A model generated the notes under the pieces. That model was not told the DNA's origin. It saw only the letters and a list, made by a program, of their open reading frames with translations, and did not search any database. The position numbers and the translations under genes were made by a program. Positions 10,268 to 19,994 of a DNA stretch of 64,000 nucleotides are shown in pieces. Numbering within the stretch: position 1 is the first letter of the stretch; each line of letters starts with the position of its first letter. Source of the stretch: Xanthomonas sp. XNM01. GTDB lineage: Bacteria > Pseudomonadota > Gammaproteobacteria > Xanthomonadales > Xanthomonadaceae. The stretch lies in contig NZ_JACVAP010000001.1 in the NCBI RefSeq assembly GCF_014851915.1, positions 1,426,001 through 1,490,000 of the forward strand. The letters run 5' to 3'.

Positions 10268-10352
10268 GGGCGATCTCTGCGTAACCACGAACGTGGTATC
10301 GGCCGCCCTGGTCCCTCCTTTAACGCTTTTCGCGAACTTGTCCGCCGCCGTC

Positions 10353-10961
10353 TCAGCCCAGCTGGCGGGCGATCGCGTCGACCATCTGCCGGCGCGCGAA
10401 CAGGAACTGCCACGGGCTGCCGCCCAGCTGCCGCCACAGCAGCGCCGAACGGACCGCCGCCAGCAGCAGGGCCCGGATCTCCGACACCACGCCGGCCTGG
10501 CCGAGGTAGTGCGGATTGCCCTGGACCATGATCCGCGGACGCAGGTGGCTGATGGTGTCCGCGTAGAGGCCGCCCAGCGCCGACAGCACGTCGGGATGGG
10601 TGCTGCCGAGCTCGGCCGCGCGCGGGGCGAGCTCCTCCAGACCGTTGGCGACGGCCTGGACCGTGTTGCCGTCGCCACTGAAGCGGCGCTCGAGCTGGAT
10701 CGTCGCCAGTCCCAGCTTGGGCAGCAGCGGATCGGCCTGGTTGCCGAAGTAGTCGCGCAGCAGGCGCAGGCCGGGCGCCAGCGACGCACTGCCGCCATAG
10801 ACGGCCTGCGCGGAGGCGGCATCGATGCGGAACACCGCGTCGAGCACCGGCGCGGCGCTGGCGGTTTCGGACTGTCCGCTCTCGGCGATGCGGCGGACCT
10901 GCTGCAGGGACTGGGCGATGCCGGCCAGGGCCAGCACGCGATCATCGTAGGAATGGCTCAT
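10353..10961 (-). CDS. hflD: High frequency lysogenization protein HflD homolog
   Basis: A 202-residue all-helical protein. Recognisable features are the N-terminal [16 protein letters not shown], the central [10 protein letters not shown] and the C-terminal [12 protein letters not shown], typical of HflD (DUF489), which is usually ~200-210 residues. In Escherichia coli the protein is membrane-associated and lowers lambda CII activity; its normal host role is unclear. Position downstream of mnmA and nudJ is the conserved gammaproteobacterial order. I see no reason to link it to the inovirus prophages in this window. Confidence 0.93.
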   Translation of the reverse strand: MSHSYDDRVLALAGIAQSLQQVRRIAESGQSETASAAPVLDAVFRIDAASAQAVYGGSASLAPGLRLLRDYFGNQADPLLPKLGLATIQLERRFSGDGNTVQAVANGLEELAPRAAELGSTHPDVLSALGGLYADTISHLRPRIMVQGNPHYLGQAGVVSEIRALLLAAVRSALLWRQLGGSPWQFLFARRQMVDAIARQLG

Positions 10962-11011
10962 CGCGGCATTCTACCCGCTGCGCCGGGCCTGCCGGACCGT
11001 CCGCGCCGGTC

Positions 11012-12112
11012 TCAGCCGCCGGGCGGCGGCGCATCGGTGGCCGCGATCACCGCACCACCCAGGCAGGCGTCGCCGTCGTAGAGCACCAGCGACTGGCCCG
11101 GCGTCGCCGCCCGCTGGTGCTGGTCGAACAGCACCAGCAGGGTGCCGTCGTCGCGGACCTCGACCCGGCACGGCGTGTCCTGCTGGCGGTAGCGGATCTG
11201 CGCGGTGCAGACGAACGTGCGGGCCGGCGGGCCGCCATCGACCCAGTGCATGGCCTCGGTGTCGACCCGCCGCGACAACAGGTGCGGGCTGTCGCGGTCC
11301 TGGTCGACGTAGAGGATATTGCCGGCCACGTCCTTGCCGACCACGTACCACGGTGCGGCCGCGCGGCCGCGCACGCCGCCGATGTTGAGCCCTTCGCGCT
11401 GGCCGAGGGTGAAGTAGAAGACGCCCGGGTGCGCGCCGATGCGGACGCCGTCCGGGTCGCGGATCTCGCCGGCGCGGGCCGGCAGATAGCGGCCGAGGAA
11501 GTCGCGGAAGTCGCGCTCGCCGATGAAGCAGATCCCGGTCGAGTCCTTCTTCGCATGGGTCGGCAGGCCGGCCTCGCGGGCCAGGCGCCGGACCTCGGGC
11601 TTGGGCAGGTCGCCGATCGGAAACAGCGTGGCCGCCAGCTGCTCCTGACCAAGCTGGTGCAGGAAGTAGCTCTGGTCCTTGTCGCGGTCGGCGCCGCGCA
11701 GCAGCTGCCAGCGGCCGGCCCGCTGGCCGATACGCGCGTAGTGGCCGGTGGCGATGCGCTCGGCCCCCAGAGCGCGTGCGGCGTCGAGGAAGTGCTTGAA
11801 CTTGACCTCGCGGTTGCACAGCACGTCCGGATTGGGCGTACGCCCGGCCGCATACTCGGCCAGGAAATGCTCGAAGACGCCCTTCCAGTACTCGCCGGCG
11901 AAATCGCGGAAGTGGAACGGGATGCCGAGCCGGCCGCAGACCGCCACCGCGTCGCGGCGGTCGTCCTCGGCGCGGCAGTCGCCGCTGCCGTCGTCGTCCC
12001 AGTTCTGCATGAACAGGCCGGCGACCGATTCGCCGGCCTGCACCAGCCGCCAGGCGGCGACCGAGGAGTCGACGCCGCCGGAGACGCCGACGACGATGCG
12101 CGGCGCGCTCAT
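11012..12112 (-). CDS. mnmA: tRNA-specific 2-thiouridylase MnmA
   Basis: A 366-residue enzyme that thiolates U34 of tRNAs for Lys, Glu and Gln, using sulfur relayed through the Tus system and ATP activation. The PP-loop motif GVSGGVDSS is at residues 9-17. The catalytic cysteines are C99 ([12 protein letters not shown]) and C195 ([12 protein letters not shown]). The region GHYARI (about 123-128) and the C-terminal beta-barrel region are present, so length and motifs are normal. The start overlaps the stop of the nudix gene by 4 bases (12109-12112), so nudJ-mnmA-hflD forms an operon on the - strand. Confidence 0.97.
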   Translation of the reverse strand: MSAPRIVVGVSGGVDSSVAAWRLVQAGESVAGLFMQNWDDDGSGDCRAEDDRRDAVAVCGRLGIPFHFRDFAGEYWKGVFEHFLAEYAAGRTPNPDVLCNREVKFKHFLDAARALGAERIATGHYARIGQRAGRWQLLRGADRDKDQSYFLHQLGQEQLAATLFPIGDLPKPEVRRLAREAGLPTHAKKDSTGICFIGERDFRDFLGRYLPARAGEIRDPDGVRIGAHPGVFYFTLGQREGLNIGGVRGRAAAPWYVVGKDVAGNILYVDQDRDSPHLLSRRVDTEAMHWVDGGPPARTFVCTAQIRYRQQDTPCRVEVRDDGTLLVLFDQHQRAATPGQSLVLYDGDACLGGAVIAATDAPPPGG

Positions 12113-12573
12113 GCCAGCCGTTCCACCAGGCCGAGCGGATGCCGCCGGCCGGCCAGGAAATCGGCGGCCACGCGCCAGACCAGCGGACTGCGCAGGCGCG
12201 GGCCGGCGCCGGCCAGCTCGCCCGGAGTCAGCCACAGCGCCCGTTCGATGCCGGTGTCCAGCGGCTGCGCCGGATCGTGCGACAGCGGCTCGGCGGCGAA
12301 TGCGAAGCGCAGGAACTGCTGCCCGCCGGGGGCGTCCCACTGGTAGATGCCGACCAGGGCGGTCGGGCGGACCTCCCAGCCGGTTTCCTCGCGGGTTTCG
12401 CGCACCGCCGCCTCGATCAGCGACTCGTCCGGCTCCAGGTGTCCGGCGGGCTGGTTGAGCACCAGGCGCCCGTCGATCCGCTCTTCCACGACCAGCAGGC
12501 GGCCGTCGCGCACGACCACCGTGGCCACGGTCACGGCCGGATGCCAGGCGCGGCCGGCGGCGGCGGACGCCAT
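12109..12573 (-). CDS. nudJ: Nudix hydrolase, NudJ-like phosphatase
   Basis: A 154-residue protein with the nudix box from G44 to about W66 (GHLEPDESL...RETREETGW). This binds the divalent cation and pyrophosphate of nucleoside di- or triphosphates. NudJ in E. coli acts on HMP-pyrophosphate and nucleotides and sits upstream of mnmA, as here. The symbol is given on synteny plus family; substrate specificity cannot be read from the sequence. It is first in the operon and coupled to mnmA by ATGA overlap. Confidence 0.88.
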   Translation of the reverse strand: MASAAAGRAWHPAVTVATVVVRDGRLLVVEERIDGRLVLNQPAGHLEPDESLIEAAVRETREETGWEVRPTALVGIYQWDAPGGQQFLRFAFAAEPLSHDPAQPLDTGIERALWLTPGELAGAGPRLRSPLVWRVAADFLAGRRHPLGLVERLA

Positions 12574-12577
12574 CTGC

Positions 12578-13051
12578 TCAGTACTCGTCGCTGGCGGGAT
12601 CCTCGGCCAGCTCGCGTTCCATCTCGTCGGCGCTGGTGACCGCGGCGGTGATCGCCTCGTCCAGGGTCTTGGCGTCGGCCGAGGCCGGGATCTTCACCAC
12701 CAGCACCGCGTGCTGGTCCTGCTTGACCCAGGCGCCGAGCTTGAGCTGGTTGGAGGCGTCGAGCAGCCGGTTGGCCACCACCGCCGGGAACGAGGCCGTC
12801 GGCGACTTGTAGGCCGGCGACCAGACCTCGCGCACCCGCTGCTGGCCATAGCTCTCGACCGGCGAGCGCACGAACACCAGCTGCGTCCGGCCCTCGTCCA
12901 GCGCCATCACCAGCTTGTAGTCGCCATCCTCGTCGACCTCGTACTCGTAGCCCAGTCCGTCCAGCAGCTTGCCGATCTTGTGGTCGGGTTCGGCGGCCAT
13001 GGCGAGGCCGGGCAGGGCGAGCAGGAGGGCGCAGGCGAGGCGGGCGATCAT
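12578..13051 (-). CDS. Secreted hypothetical protein
   Basis: A 157-residue protein with a clear signal peptide ([19 protein letters not shown], cut likely after AMA). The mature part is acidic and soluble, with [20 protein letters not shown] and a C-terminal acidic tail. The start at 13051 places the signal peptide at the N-terminus; the longer frame upstream would bury it. It ends four bases before the nudix gene, so it may be co-transcribed with it. Its 5' end is divergent from clpS. Function not recognised; the pattern resembles small periplasmic proteins of the YbjN-like kind, but I am not confident. Confidence 0.75.
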   Translation of the reverse strand: MIARLACALLLALPGLAMAAEPDHKIGKLLDGLGYEYEVDEDGDYKLVMALDEGRTQLVFVRSPVESYGQQRVREVWSPAYKSPTASFPAVVANRLLDASNQLKLGAWVKQDQHAVLVVKIPASADAKTLDEAITAAVTSADEMERELAEDPASDEY

Positions 13052-13118
13052 CGTGGTTCCAGGTCCGTGGCATTCGATCCGCGCATTGTCCGGCAAGCGG
13101 TCCGGGGGCGTCCATCCG

Positions 13119-13124
13119 TATAAT
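13119..13124 (+). promoter_or_regulatory. Putative clpS -10 box (TATAAT)
   Basis: A perfect TATAAT lies only six bases before the clpS ATG at 13131. If it is used, transcription would begin at or next to the A of ATG, giving a leaderless or near-leaderless mRNA. No convincing -35 is seen at 17 bp. Confidence 0.5.
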
Positions 13125-13130
13125 CGGCGC

Positions 13131-13451
13131 ATGCCCCGCAAATCACAGCACGAACACGATCATGGCCTCCTGGTCGAGGCCGGCCGGCCCGAAGTCGCGC
13201 CGCCGCCGATGTACCAGGTGGTCCTGCTCAACGACGACTACACGCCGATGGACTTCGTGGTCGAGGTCCTGCAGCAGTTCTTTTCCCTGGACATGGAGCG
13301 CGCCACCCAGGTGATGCTGCACGTCCATACCCGTGGCCGCGGGGTCTGCGGGGTGTTCACCCGCGAGGTGGCCGAGTCCAAGGTGGCCCAGGTCAACGAG
13401 TTCTCGCGGATGAACCAGCATCCGTTGCTGTGCACCATGGAAAAGGCCTGA
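13131..13451 (+). CDS. clpS: ATP-dependent Clp protease adaptor ClpS
   Basis: A 106-residue adaptor that hands N-degron substrates to ClpAP. The core [20 protein letters not shown] contains the conserved ND-D and TPM-F residues of the N-degron pocket, and the C-terminal part ([17 protein letters not shown]) is typical. It sits upstream of clpA as usual. With aat (leucyl/phenylalanyl-transferase) ~3.5 kb away, the window encodes most of the bacterial N-degron pathway: tag writer, adaptor and unfoldase. Confidence 0.97.
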   Translation: MPRKSQHEHDHGLLVEAGRPEVAPPPMYQVVLLNDDYTPMDFVVEVLQQFFSLDMERATQVMLHVHTRGRGVCGVFTREVAESKVAQVNEFSRMNQHPLLCTMEKA

Positions 13452-13571
13452 GCCTCCAACCCGCCGCACGACTTGGGCGCCTTTCCACGGCCTGAACGCT
13501 CCGATCCGTTGGTCTTGTGGAAATCCTCACGACTGGCCGCATATTGTTGGCAACAGCTGCCGGAGCCCCCC

Positions 13572-15860
13572 ATGTTCAGCAAAGACCTCGAACAGACCAT
13601 CGGCCAGTGCTACAAGCGCGCCCGCGAAGCCCGTCATGAGTTCATGACGGTCGAGCACCTGCTGCTGGCCCTGCTCGACAACCCCTCGGCCCAGGCCGTG
13701 CTCAAGGCCTGCGGCGCCGATGCGCTGCGCCTGCGCAGCGACCTGGAGCAGGCCATCGACGCCTCGGTGTCGCGCCTGGCCGAAGACGACGGTCGCGATA
13801 CCCAGCCGACCCTCGGCTTCCAGCGCGTGCTGCAGCGCGCCGTCTACCACGTGCAGTCTTCCGGCAAGAAGGAAGTCACCGGCGCCAACGTGCTGGTGGC
13901 GATCTTCGGCGAGAAGGACTCGCACGCGGTCTACTTCCTGACCCAGCAGGACGTCACCCGCCTGGACGTGGTCAATTACCTCTCGCACGGCATCGCCAAG
14001 CTCGGCGACGACCAGGAGGGGGCAGCGCCGTCGCAGGACGGCGAGGGCAAGGCCGAGGGTGGCGAAGGCGAGGCCAAGTCCACCGACGCGCTGGCCGAGT
14101 ACGCCAGCAACCTCAACGAGCAGGCCCGCAATGGCCGGATCGACCCGCTGGTCGGTCGTGGCGACGAGATCGAGCGCACCATCCAGGTCCTGTGCCGCCG
14201 GCGCAAGAACAACCCGCTGTACGTCGGCGAGGCCGGCGTGGGCAAGACCGCGATCGCCGAGGGCCTGGCCAAGCGCATCGTCGACGGCGAGGTGCCCGAG
14301 GTGCTGGCCGAGGCGGTGATCTACTCGCTCGACCTGGGCGCTCTGGTGGCCGGCACCAAGTACCGCGGCGATTTCGAGAAGCGCTTGAAGGCGGTGCTGA
14401 CCGCGATCCGCAAGCATCCGGGCGCGATCCTGTTCATCGACGAGATCCACACCATCATCGGCGCCGGCTCGGCTTCGGGCGGCACGATGGACGCGTCCAA
14501 CCTGATCAAGCCGGCGCTGGCCTCGGGCGACCTGCGCTGCATCGGCTCGACCACGTTCCAGGAGTACCGCGGCATCTTCGAGAAGGACCGTGCGCTGGCG
14601 CGGCGCTTCCAGAAGATCGACATCGTCGAGCCGACCGTGGGCGAGACCTACGAGATCCTGCAGGGCCTCAAGCCCAAGTACGAGGCCCATCACGGCGTGA
14701 CCTACGCAGACGAGGCGCTGCAGGCGGCCGTGGACCTGTCGGTCAAGCACATCGCCGACCGGCTGCTGCCCGACAAGGCGATCGACGTGATCGACGAGGC
14801 GGGCGCGCGCCAGCGCCTGCTGCCCGAAGACCAGCGCAAGGAACTGATCGACATCGAGGAAATCGAGACGATCATCGCCAAGATGGCGCGTATTCCGGCC
14901 AAGCAGGTCAGCGCCACCGACAAGGACGTGCTCCAGCATCTGGAGCGCAACCTGAAGATGGTGATCTTCGGCCAGAATCCAGCCATCGAGACGCTGGCGT
15001 CGGCGATCAAGCTGGCCCGCAGCGGCCTGGCCAACCCGGACAAGCCGATCGGCAACTTCCTGTTCGCCGGCCCGACCGGCGTCGGCAAGACCGAAGTCAC
15101 CCGGCAGCTCGCGCTGCAGCTGGGCATCGAACTGGTCCGCTTCGACATGTCCGAGTACATGGAGCCGCACTCGGTGTCGCGCCTGATCGGCGCACCTCCT
15201 GGCTACGTCGGCTTCGACCAGGGCGGCCTGCTGACCGAGAAGATCGTCAAGACGCCGCACTGCGTGCTGCTGCTGGACGAGGTCGAGAAGGCGCACCCGG
15301 ACATCTTCAACATCCTGCTGCAGGTCATGGACCGCGGCGTGCTGACCGACACCAACGGGCGCGAGGCCAACTTCAAGAACGTGGTGATCGTGATGACCAC
15401 CAATGCCGGCGCGGCCCAGGCCTCGCGGCGCTCGATCGGTTTCACCCGCCAGGACCACTCCACCGATGCGATGGAAGTGATCCGCAAGAGCTTCACCCCG
15501 GAGTTCCGCAACCGCCTGGATGCGGTGGTGCAGTTCCAGCCGCTGGGCTTCGATCACATCCTGCGCGTGGTCGACAAGTTCCTGATCGAACTGGAGATGC
15601 TGCTCAACGAGAAGCACGTCGCGCTCACCGCGTCGCCGACCGCGCGCGACTGGCTGGCCCAGCACGGCTTCGATCCGCTGATGGGTGCACGCCCCATGGC
15701 GCGCCTGATCCAGGACAGGATCAAGCGTCCGCTTGCCGACGAGCTGCTGTTCGGCAAGCTGGTCGACGGCGGCCGGGTCAATGTCGACGTGGTCGACGGC
15801 GAGCTTTTCGTCGAGACCCAGGCCGAGCCGGAGCGGCTGCTGCCGGCGACGGTGGAGTAA
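13572..15860 (+). CDS. clpA: ATP-dependent Clp protease ATP-binding subunit ClpA
   Basis: A 762-residue AAA+ unfoldase. Residues 1-145 form the Clp_N double repeat ([17 protein letters not shown]), which binds ClpS. A charged Gly/Glu-rich linker follows at about 150-175. D1 has Walker A GEAGVGKT (219-226) and Walker [10 protein letters not shown]2 has Walker A GPTGVGKT (500-507), pore motif GYVG and Walker [13 protein letters not shown]. Length matches ClpA rather than ClpB, because there is no long middle coiled coil. It unfolds substrates into ClpP, whose gene is not in the window. The start ATG at 13572 follows GGAGCC. Confidence 0.98.
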   Translation: MFSKDLEQTIGQCYKRAREARHEFMTVEHLLLALLDNPSAQAVLKACGADALRLRSDLEQAIDASVSRLAEDDGRDTQPTLGFQRVLQRAVYHVQSSGKKEVTGANVLVAIFGEKDSHAVYFLTQQDVTRLDVVNYLSHGIAKLGDDQEGAAPSQDGEGKAEGGEGEAKSTDALAEYASNLNEQARNGRIDPLVGRGDEIERTIQVLCRRRKNNPLYVGEAGVGKTAIAEGLAKRIVDGEVPEVLAEAVIYSLDLGALVAGTKYRGDFEKRLKAVLTAIRKHPGAILFIDEIHTIIGAGSASGGTMDASNLIKPALASGDLRCIGSTTFQEYRGIFEKDRALARRFQKIDIVEPTVGETYEILQGLKPKYEAHHGVTYADEALQAAVDLSVKHIADRLLPDKAIDVIDEAGARQRLLPEDQRKELIDIEEIETIIAKMARIPAKQVSATDKDVLQHLERNLKMVIFGQNPAIETLASAIKLARSGLANPDKPIGNFLFAGPTGVGKTEVTRQLALQLGIELVRFDMSEYMEPHSVSRLIGAPPGYVGFDQGGLLTEKIVKTPHCVLLLDEVEKAHPDIFNILLQVMDRGVLTDTNGREANFKNVVIVMTTNAGAAQASRRSIGFTRQDHSTDAMEVIRKSFTPEFRNRLDAVVQFQPLGFDHILRVVDKFLIELEMLLNEKHVALTASPTARDWLAQHGFDPLMGARPMARLIQDRIKRPLADELLFGKLVDGGRVNVDVVDGELFVETQAEPERLLPATVE

Positions 15861-15889
15861 GGCCGGGTCTGGCCACGGTACGAGAAGAC

Positions 15890-15915
15890 CGAAGGGCGCC
15901 GAAGGGCGCCCTTCG
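15890..15915 (+). terminator. Hairpin downstream of clpA
   Basis: A perfect 11-bp stem (CGAAGGGCGCC with GGCGCCCTTCG) closes a 4-base loop 30 bp after the clpA stop. There is no T-run, so it may be a weak terminator or an mRNA 3' stabiliser. Confidence 0.55.
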
Positions 15916-16075
15916 CATGTGCGCGGCAGAAACGGCGCCGGCAGCGGACAGCCGGAGGGCAGGGTGACCGTCGGCAGGGTGCGGGTGGTCATGGGCACCA
16001 CAGGCAGGTCCGCCCATGGAACGGCGCCGCTAGTGTGGATGCCGGTCCGATCCGGACCGACACGCCACCACGCTC

Positions 16076-16444
16076 ATGAACATCCTGCGCCTCTGCTCCG
16101 CCACCGCCCTGCTCGCATCCGCCTTCGCGGCGAATGCCGCATCACCCGCTTCCTCGCTCGAAGGCTGCGTGGACCTGGCGGCAGGCCACGAAATCGTGCG
16201 CGCGGGGAGCACCCAGAGCTTCCTGCTGCGCGATGGTGACGATCACTACCGGGTCCTGCTGCGCAACGAATGCGGCTCGCTGCCGAGCGCATCGCGGGTG
16301 ACCATCCTGAGCGACGGCACCGCCGGCCGCCTCTGTGCGAGCGGGGCACGGATCAAGACCGATCGCGATACGTGCATGGTGCGCGGGGTCGAAACCATCG
16401 GCGCAGAGGAGTTCGCCAGCGCGAAGCGGCGCGCGCGGCGCTGA
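16076..16444 (+). CDS. Small secreted protein, DUF6491-like
   Basis: A 122-residue protein with a signal peptide (ATALLASAFAANA) and a mature region containing three or four spaced cysteines (GCVDLAAGHE, LRNECGSL, RLCASG, DTCMVRGVETI). The cysteine spacing and final C-x-V-x-x-V-E-x-I pattern recall the DUF6491 family, which is common in Xanthomonadaceae; this is from memory, not a search. Probably periplasmic with disulfides. It stands alone between clpA and the infA terminator. Confidence 0.75.
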   Translation: MNILRLCSATALLASAFAANAASPASSLEGCVDLAAGHEIVRAGSTQSFLLRDGDDHYRVLLRNECGSLPSASRVTILSDGTAGRLCASGARIKTDRDTCMVRGVETIGAEEFASAKRRARR

Positions 16445-16502
16445 GCCGGGCGACCAGGAGCCGATACGGCCGCGCGCCGGTCACCGCCGACGCGTGCAAA
16501 CG

Positions 16503-16530
16503 AAAAAGGCAGCCCTGGGCTGCCCTTTTT
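16503..16530. terminator. Bidirectional rho-independent terminator
   Basis: The stem GGCAGCCC/GGGCTGCC (16508-16524) is flanked by AAAAA on the left and TTTTT on the right. It can therefore terminate the small secreted-protein gene on the + strand and infA on the - strand. Confidence 0.9.
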
Positions 16531-16546
16531 CGCGATCGCCGAAGTC

Positions 16547-16765
16547 TTACTTCATGCGATAGGTGATACGACCCTTGGTCAGGTCGTACGGGGTCATCTC
16601 GACCTTGACGCGGTCGCCGGTCAGGATGCGGATGTAGTTCTTCCGCATGCGCCCGGAGATGTGCGCGATGATTTCATGGCCGTTTTCGAGACGGACACGG
16701 AAGGTGGTGTTCGGCAAGGTCTCGGCGACAGTGCCTTCGAATTCGATGGAATCGTCTTTCGACAT
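16547..16765 (-). CDS. infA: Translation initiation factor IF-1
   Basis: A 72-residue S1/OB-fold protein ([19 protein letters not shown]...[13 protein letters not shown]), full length and highly typical. It binds the ribosomal A site during initiation. It lies between a bidirectional terminator and aat on the same strand, the usual neighbourhood in gammaproteobacteria. Confidence 0.98.
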   Translation of the reverse strand: MSKDDSIEFEGTVAETLPNTTFRVRLENGHEIIAHISGRMRKNYIRILTGDRVKVEMTPYDLTKGRITYRMK

Positions 16766-16840
16766 GCGATCTCAGATATGCGCCGGAGCGGTTAAAGGCG
16801 GCAATTCTACGCGATTCCTTCCGGCATTGCAAAAAATGTG

Positions 16841-17578
16841 TTAATGGCCCGGCTGAACGGCCAGGGACGCCGCGGACATCCGGCCAAACCGCTCCGTCCA
16901 TGGACCTGCCGACGCAGGTGCGTCCACCAGGGCACCGACCAGGCCGAGGAACCGGGCCCGCGGCCACTGCTCGGCGCCCAGCGACAACAGGTGCGGGTTC
17001 TCGACCTGGGCATCGATCAGTGGCCAGCCCCAGCCGTGCAGGGTCCTGGCCAGCGCGGCCAGCGCGACCTTCGATCCGCCCGAGGCGGCGCTGAACATGC
17101 TCTCGCCGAAGAAGGCCCGGCCGACCGCAACGCCGTAGATGCCACCGACCAGGCGATCCCCGTCGAACACCTCCACCGAGTGGGCGTGGCCGAGCCGGTG
17201 CAGGTAGCGGTAGGCCCCGATCATCTCCTCGGTGATCCAGGTCCCGCCCTGGCCGGGACGCGGGCTGCGGGCGCAGGCCAGGATCACCTGGTCGAACGCG
17301 GTATCGGCGCGGACCTGCCAGTTGCAACGCTTCAGCCCGCGCCGGAAGCGCGAGGACAGGCGCACGCCGTCGGTGCGGAACACGATGCGCGGATCCGGAG
17401 ACCACCACAGGATCGGCTGGTTGTCGCCGAACCACGGAAAGATGCCACCGCGATAGGCGTTGAGCAGCCGGCCGGGGTGCAGGTCGCCGCCGACCGCAAG
17501 CAGGCCGTCGGTATCGGCCAGTGCCGCGGACGGGAACGGCTCGGCCGGATCGGGCGTGAGCAGGGTGGGGCGCTTCAT
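16841..17578 (-). CDS. aat: Leucyl/phenylalanyl-tRNA-protein transferase
   Basis: A 245-residue enzyme that adds Leu or Phe to proteins with N-terminal Arg or Lys, marking them for ClpS-ClpAP. The conserved core is visible: GGIFPWFGDNQPILWWSPDPR, TWITEEMIGAYRYLHRLGHAHSVEV, and GESMFSAASGGSKVAL. Its start overlaps the stop of the upstream acyltransferase-like gene by 4 bases. The N-degron genes clpS and clpA lie close by on the other strand. Confidence 0.97.
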   Translation of the reverse strand: MKRPTLLTPDPAEPFPSAALADTDGLLAVGGDLHPGRLLNAYRGGIFPWFGDNQPILWWSPDPRIVFRTDGVRLSSRFRRGLKRCNWQVRADTAFDQVILACARSPRPGQGGTWITEEMIGAYRYLHRLGHAHSVEVFDGDRLVGGIYGVAVGRAFFGESMFSAASGGSKVALAALARTLHGWGWPLIDAQVENPHLLSLGAEQWPRARFLGLVGALVDAPASAGPWTERFGRMSAASLAVQPGH

Positions 17579-18720
17579 GGCGGCGGATCACGAAAGGGGG
17601 AGCGCATGGCCAGGATGCGCGCATGCTGCTGCGTTATGGCGACCTCCTCGGCGCACCACTGCGTCAGCGCCTCGCGGAAGGCGGGAGCCGCGACCCAGTG
17701 ACGGCTGCGGACCAGGGTGGGCAGGAAGCCGCGTGCGATCTTGTGCTCGCCCTGGGCGCCGGGCTCGAAGCGCGCCAGACCCTGCTCCAGGCAGTACTCG
17801 ATGCCCTGGTAGTAGCAGGTCTCGAAATGCAGGCCGGGCAGGGCGACGCTGGCACCCCAGTAGCGGCCGTAGAGCGTGTCGCCGCCACGCAGGCACAGGG
17901 CGCCGGCGACCGGCTGGTCCTGGTGGCAGGCCAGGATGATCAGCACCTGCCGCGGCATCGTGCGCGCCAGGTGATGGATGAAGGCCAGGCTCAGCGCCGG
18001 CGCATTGCCGTATTCCAGAAAGGTCTGCAGGTAGAAGCCATGGATGGCCGCCAGCTCCGCGTCTCCGGCCTCGTCGCCGTGCAGGCGGCGGAAGCTGATG
18101 CCTCCCCGCGCCACCCTGGCCCGCTCCTGGCGGATGTTCTTGCGATGCCGATGGTCCATCGCGCCCAGGTAGTCGTCGAAGTTCCGCCAGTGGCCGGGGT
18201 TGCGCCAGTGGTACTGGACGTCGCGACGTGGCATCCACGCCTCGTCGAAGGCGAGGTCCTCGTCTTCCTCATGGAAGTTGACGTGGGCCGACGAGACCCC
18301 GGCCGCCGCGGCTCCGGCGACGATGGCAGACAGCAGTTGCCGGCGCGCGTGCATGTCGCGGGCCAGCAGCCTGGGTCCGGTCACCGGCGAGTAGGGCACC
18401 GCCCCCAGCCATTTGGGGAAGTAGTCCAGTCCATGCCTGGCATAGGCATTGGCCCATGCATGGTCGAACACGAACTCGCCGTGCGAATTGGTCTTCAGGT
18501 AACCCGGCGCCGCCGCGATCAGCCGGCCGCCTTCCCACAGCGTTGGATGGTGCGGGGTCCAGCCCCAGTCCGGCCGCAGGCAGCCGTGCTGCTCGAGCCC
18601 GGCCAGGAAGGCATGGGCGACGAACGGGTTGGCCCCGTCGTGCAGGGCGTCCCAGGCCGCAGCCGGCACCTCGTCCAGTCCCTGCAGCCAGCGGACGTCG
18701 GCGGTCGGATTGCCCGTCAT
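17575..18720 (-). CDS. GNAT/FemAB-like protein (DUF482 family)
   Basis: A 381-residue protein of the family often annotated as peptidogalycan biosynthesis or GNAT N-acetyltransferase (DUF482). Typical segments are NPFVAHAFLAGLE near residue 32, YFPKWLGAVPYSPVTGPRLL, the HVNFHEEDE region, and GRYWGASVALPGLHFETCYYQG near the end. A cytoplasmic acyl- or aminoacyl-transferase is likely but the substrate is unknown. It is coupled by ATGA overlap to aat, itself an aminoacyl transferase of related fold, and the pair is widely conserved. The start at 18720 gives the usual family length. Confidence 0.85.
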   Translation of the reverse strand: MTGNPTADVRWLQGLDEVPAAAWDALHDGANPFVAHAFLAGLEQHGCLRPDWGWTPHHPTLWEGGRLIAAAPGYLKTNSHGEFVFDHAWANAYARHGLDYFPKWLGAVPYSPVTGPRLLARDMHARRQLLSAIVAGAAAAGVSSAHVNFHEEDEDLAFDEAWMPRRDVQYHWRNPGHWRNFDDYLGAMDHRHRKNIRQERARVARGGISFRRLHGDEAGDAELAAIHGFYLQTFLEYGNAPALSLAFIHHLARTMPRQVLIILACHQDQPVAGALCLRGGDTLYGRYWGASVALPGLHFETCYYQGIEYCLEQGLARFEPGAQGEHKIARGFLPTLVRSRHWVAAPAFREALTQWCAEEVAITQQHARILAMRSPFRDPPP

Positions 18721-18827
18721 CGCGGCAGCGCCCCTACCAGCGGACGACGAGGAACGCCGCCAGCCGGCTGCCGCGGAACAGGCATTGCGTGATCGGCAGC
18801 GTGTCCACGGCAGGCGACCGGAAGAGC

Positions 18828-19853
<1,026 letters not shown>

Positions 19854-19994
19854 TCAACCCGGGCGTGCCGGCCGGCAGGCCCGCACGCGATGCACCCGAC
19901 CACTACCGGCCACGCTAGGCGACGCGTGAGCGAGTCGTTTAATATCAACGCGTAACATCGCATTCCTGCGAAAGATTCCAGATCCGGGTAGACG

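Noticed and set aside
10268..10945. N-terminal extension of the chemoreceptor-like frame
   Set aside because: It overlaps hflD in another frame. The membrane segments begin right after the ATG at 10267.
10353..10961. HflD as part of the phage control system
   Set aside because: The name comes from lambda lysogenization; here it is in its normal chromosomal place with mnmA, and inoviruses do not use CII.
13527..16001. 824-codon open frame antisense to clpA
   Set aside because: Shadow of clpA; composition is that of reversed GC-rich codons and there is no family resemblance.
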